Below, one piece after another: positions 5,502 to 6,012 of a DNA stretch of 6,012 nt (position 1 is the first letter of the stretch; each line of letters begins with the position of its first letter). Location: positions 1 through 6,012 of the forward strand of contig JAFAJU010000326.1 of assembly GCA_019236035.1 (NCBI GenBank), written 5' to 3'. Below the pieces are notes generated by a model, which was not told where the DNA came from, did no database searches, and saw only the letters and a program-made list of their open reading frames with translations. This stretch comes from Verrucomicrobiota bacterium. GTDB taxonomy: Bacteria > Verrucomicrobiota > Verrucomicrobiia > Chthoniobacterales > JAFAMB01. A program made the position numbers and the translations under genes.

Positions 5502-5518
5502 ATTTTGGAAAAGAAGAT

Positions 5519-5863
5519 ATGTCCGTTAAACTGTACGTTGGTAATCTCTCATTTGCGACCACTGAGCTCGACCTGCAGGATCTGTTTGCACAAGTCGGAA
5601 GCGTTCTAGATGTCAAAATTATACAGGATAAATTCACCGGAAAATCGCGCGGGTTCGGCTTTGTGACGATGGAGTCGCAGGAAGAAGCGAATAGCGCTAT
5701 TAGCCGGTTCAATGGATTCTCACTCGATAATCGCCCGCTGACCGTAAACGAAGCGCGGCCCCCGGAAGCGCGGCAAGATCGCTTCTTCGGTAATGAACCG
5801 TCGCGCGGAGGCGGCCATAAAGACTCCCGCCGCGGAGGGCGCGATTTCCGCCGAAACCGTTAA
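5519..5863 (+). CDS. RRM-domain RNA-binding protein with Arg/Gly-rich tail
   Basis: A 114-residue protein with a single RNA recognition motif (residues 3-80) and a short basic, Gly/Arg-rich tail. RNP2 is LYVGNL (5-10) and RNP1 is RGFGFVTM (44-51), with the two stacking aromatics Tyr6 and Phe46/Phe48 kept; the last RNP1 position is Met in place of the usual Phe or Tyr. The tail (SRGGGHKDSRRGGRDFRRNR) is RGG-like. Such proteins occur in cyanobacteria and several other phyla, where they bind single-stranded RNA and are often cold-induced; the role here is not shown. The ATG at 5519 gives the standard MSVKLYVGNLSF start; the frame is open further upstream to a TTG at 5384, but that sequence has no RRM similarity. 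An intrinsic terminator 43 bp downstream and the leader upstream suggest a single-gene transcript. Confidence 0.95.
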   Translation: MSVKLYVGNLSFATTELDLQDLFAQVGSVLDVKIIQDKFTGKSRGFGFVTMESQEEANSAISRFNGFSLDNRPLTVNEARPPEARQDRFFGNEPSRGGGHKDSRRGGRDFRRNR

Positions 5864-5905
5864 AGAGGTAATTTTCGAAATCGCGTAAAAGCTTAGTGCT
5901 TTCCG

Positions 5906-5940
5906 AAAGGGCGGTCCGTGTTATGACCGCCCTTTTGTTT
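5906..5940 (+). terminator. Intrinsic terminator after the RRM gene
   Basis: AAAGGGCGGTC (5906-5916) pairs perfectly with GACCGCCCTTT (5925-5935), an 11-bp GC-rich stem with an 8-nt loop, followed at once by TTTTGTTT (5933-5940, partly in the stem). This is a textbook rho-independent terminator for the RRM transcript. A small AAAGC/GCTTT hairpin (5888-5902) lies just upstream. Confidence 0.92.
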
Positions 5941-5964
5941 CGCTGGACCGGTTCCTCCGGCGAT

Positions 5965-5995
5965 CGCTGAAGGGCTGCATTGCAGCTCCTTCGCG
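5965..5995. terminator. Second hairpin, possible back-up terminator
   Basis: CGC-GAAGG-GCTGCA (5965-5979) can pair with TGCAGC-CCTTC-GCG (5981-5995), up to 14 bp with bulged T at 5968 and 5987; the tip has too small a loop and would open. GGTTTGTCTTT follows, an interrupted T-tract. It may be a second terminator in tandem or belong to whatever lies beyond the window. No gene is visible in 5941-6012. Confidence 0.35.
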
Positions 5996-6012
5996 GGTTT
6001 GTCTTTGATGGG

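Noticed and set aside
5384..5518. RRM protein starting upstream at TTG 5384
   Set aside because: The added 45 residues have no RRM resemblance and no ribosome binding site precedes the TTG; family members start at MSVKLYVGNL-like sequence.
1..6012. A new defence, mobile or biosynthetic system
   Set aside because: All coding sequence is accounted for by known housekeeping families; no transposase, integrase, toxin-antitoxin, reverse transcriptase or unknown gene cluster is present.

Overview
The window is a stretch of bacterial chromosome of moderate GC content with all recognisable genes on the + strand. It holds housekeeping genes: the 3' end of guaA, then coaD, a YceD/DUF177 gene, rpmF, plsX, fabH, a TatD-family hydrolase gene, an OsmC-family gene and a small RRM-type RNA-binding protein gene. 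The YceD-rpmF-plsX-fabH order is a widely conserved bacterial arrangement. The organism is not named by the sequence. The A-rich heptad repeats between genes, the RRM protein with an RGG-like tail and the gene order are, from memory and unverified, reminiscent of soil Verrucomicrobiota (Chthoniobacterales-like). Treat this as a hypothesis.

Layout: 1-303 guaA C-terminus (cut by the window edge). 304-460 is an intergenic region dominated by a long inverted repeat built of AAAACNC heptads. 461-958 coaD. 959-1122 is a 164-bp gap with a clear Shine-Dalgarno at its end and nothing else convincing. 1123-1581 YceD; 1588-1770 rpmF; 1771-1901 is a gap ending in a compact hairpin; 1902-2933 plsX; 2896-3918 fabH, overlapping plsX by 38 bp. 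3919-3986 holds a second, smaller heptad inverted repeat; 3987-4835 is TatD. A perfect 23-bp palindrome with a 4-nt loop begins on the TatD stop codon. 4958-5374 is the OsmC-family gene; 5375-5518 a leader region; 5519-5863 the RRM gene; 5906-5940 a good intrinsic terminator, followed by a second, poorer hairpin to the window end.

Functionally, the core links ribosome production (L32, YceD), coenzyme A synthesis (CoaD) and the entry into fatty acid and phospholipid synthesis (PlsX, FabH). CoaD supplies the CoA needed for acyl-CoA and ACP chemistry, FabH starts fatty acid elongation and PlsX feeds acyl-phosphate to glycerol-phosphate acylation. OsmC and RRM look like separate transcription units (thiol/peroxide stress, and RNA binding).

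I found no new multi-gene system. What deserves a second look is the non-coding structure: two copies of the heptad inverted repeat placed immediately upstream of start codons that lack a Shine-Dalgarno, a different perfect palindrome fused to a stop codon, a hairpin where the plsX ribosome binding site should be, and a 28-residue insertion in the TatD-like enzyme.
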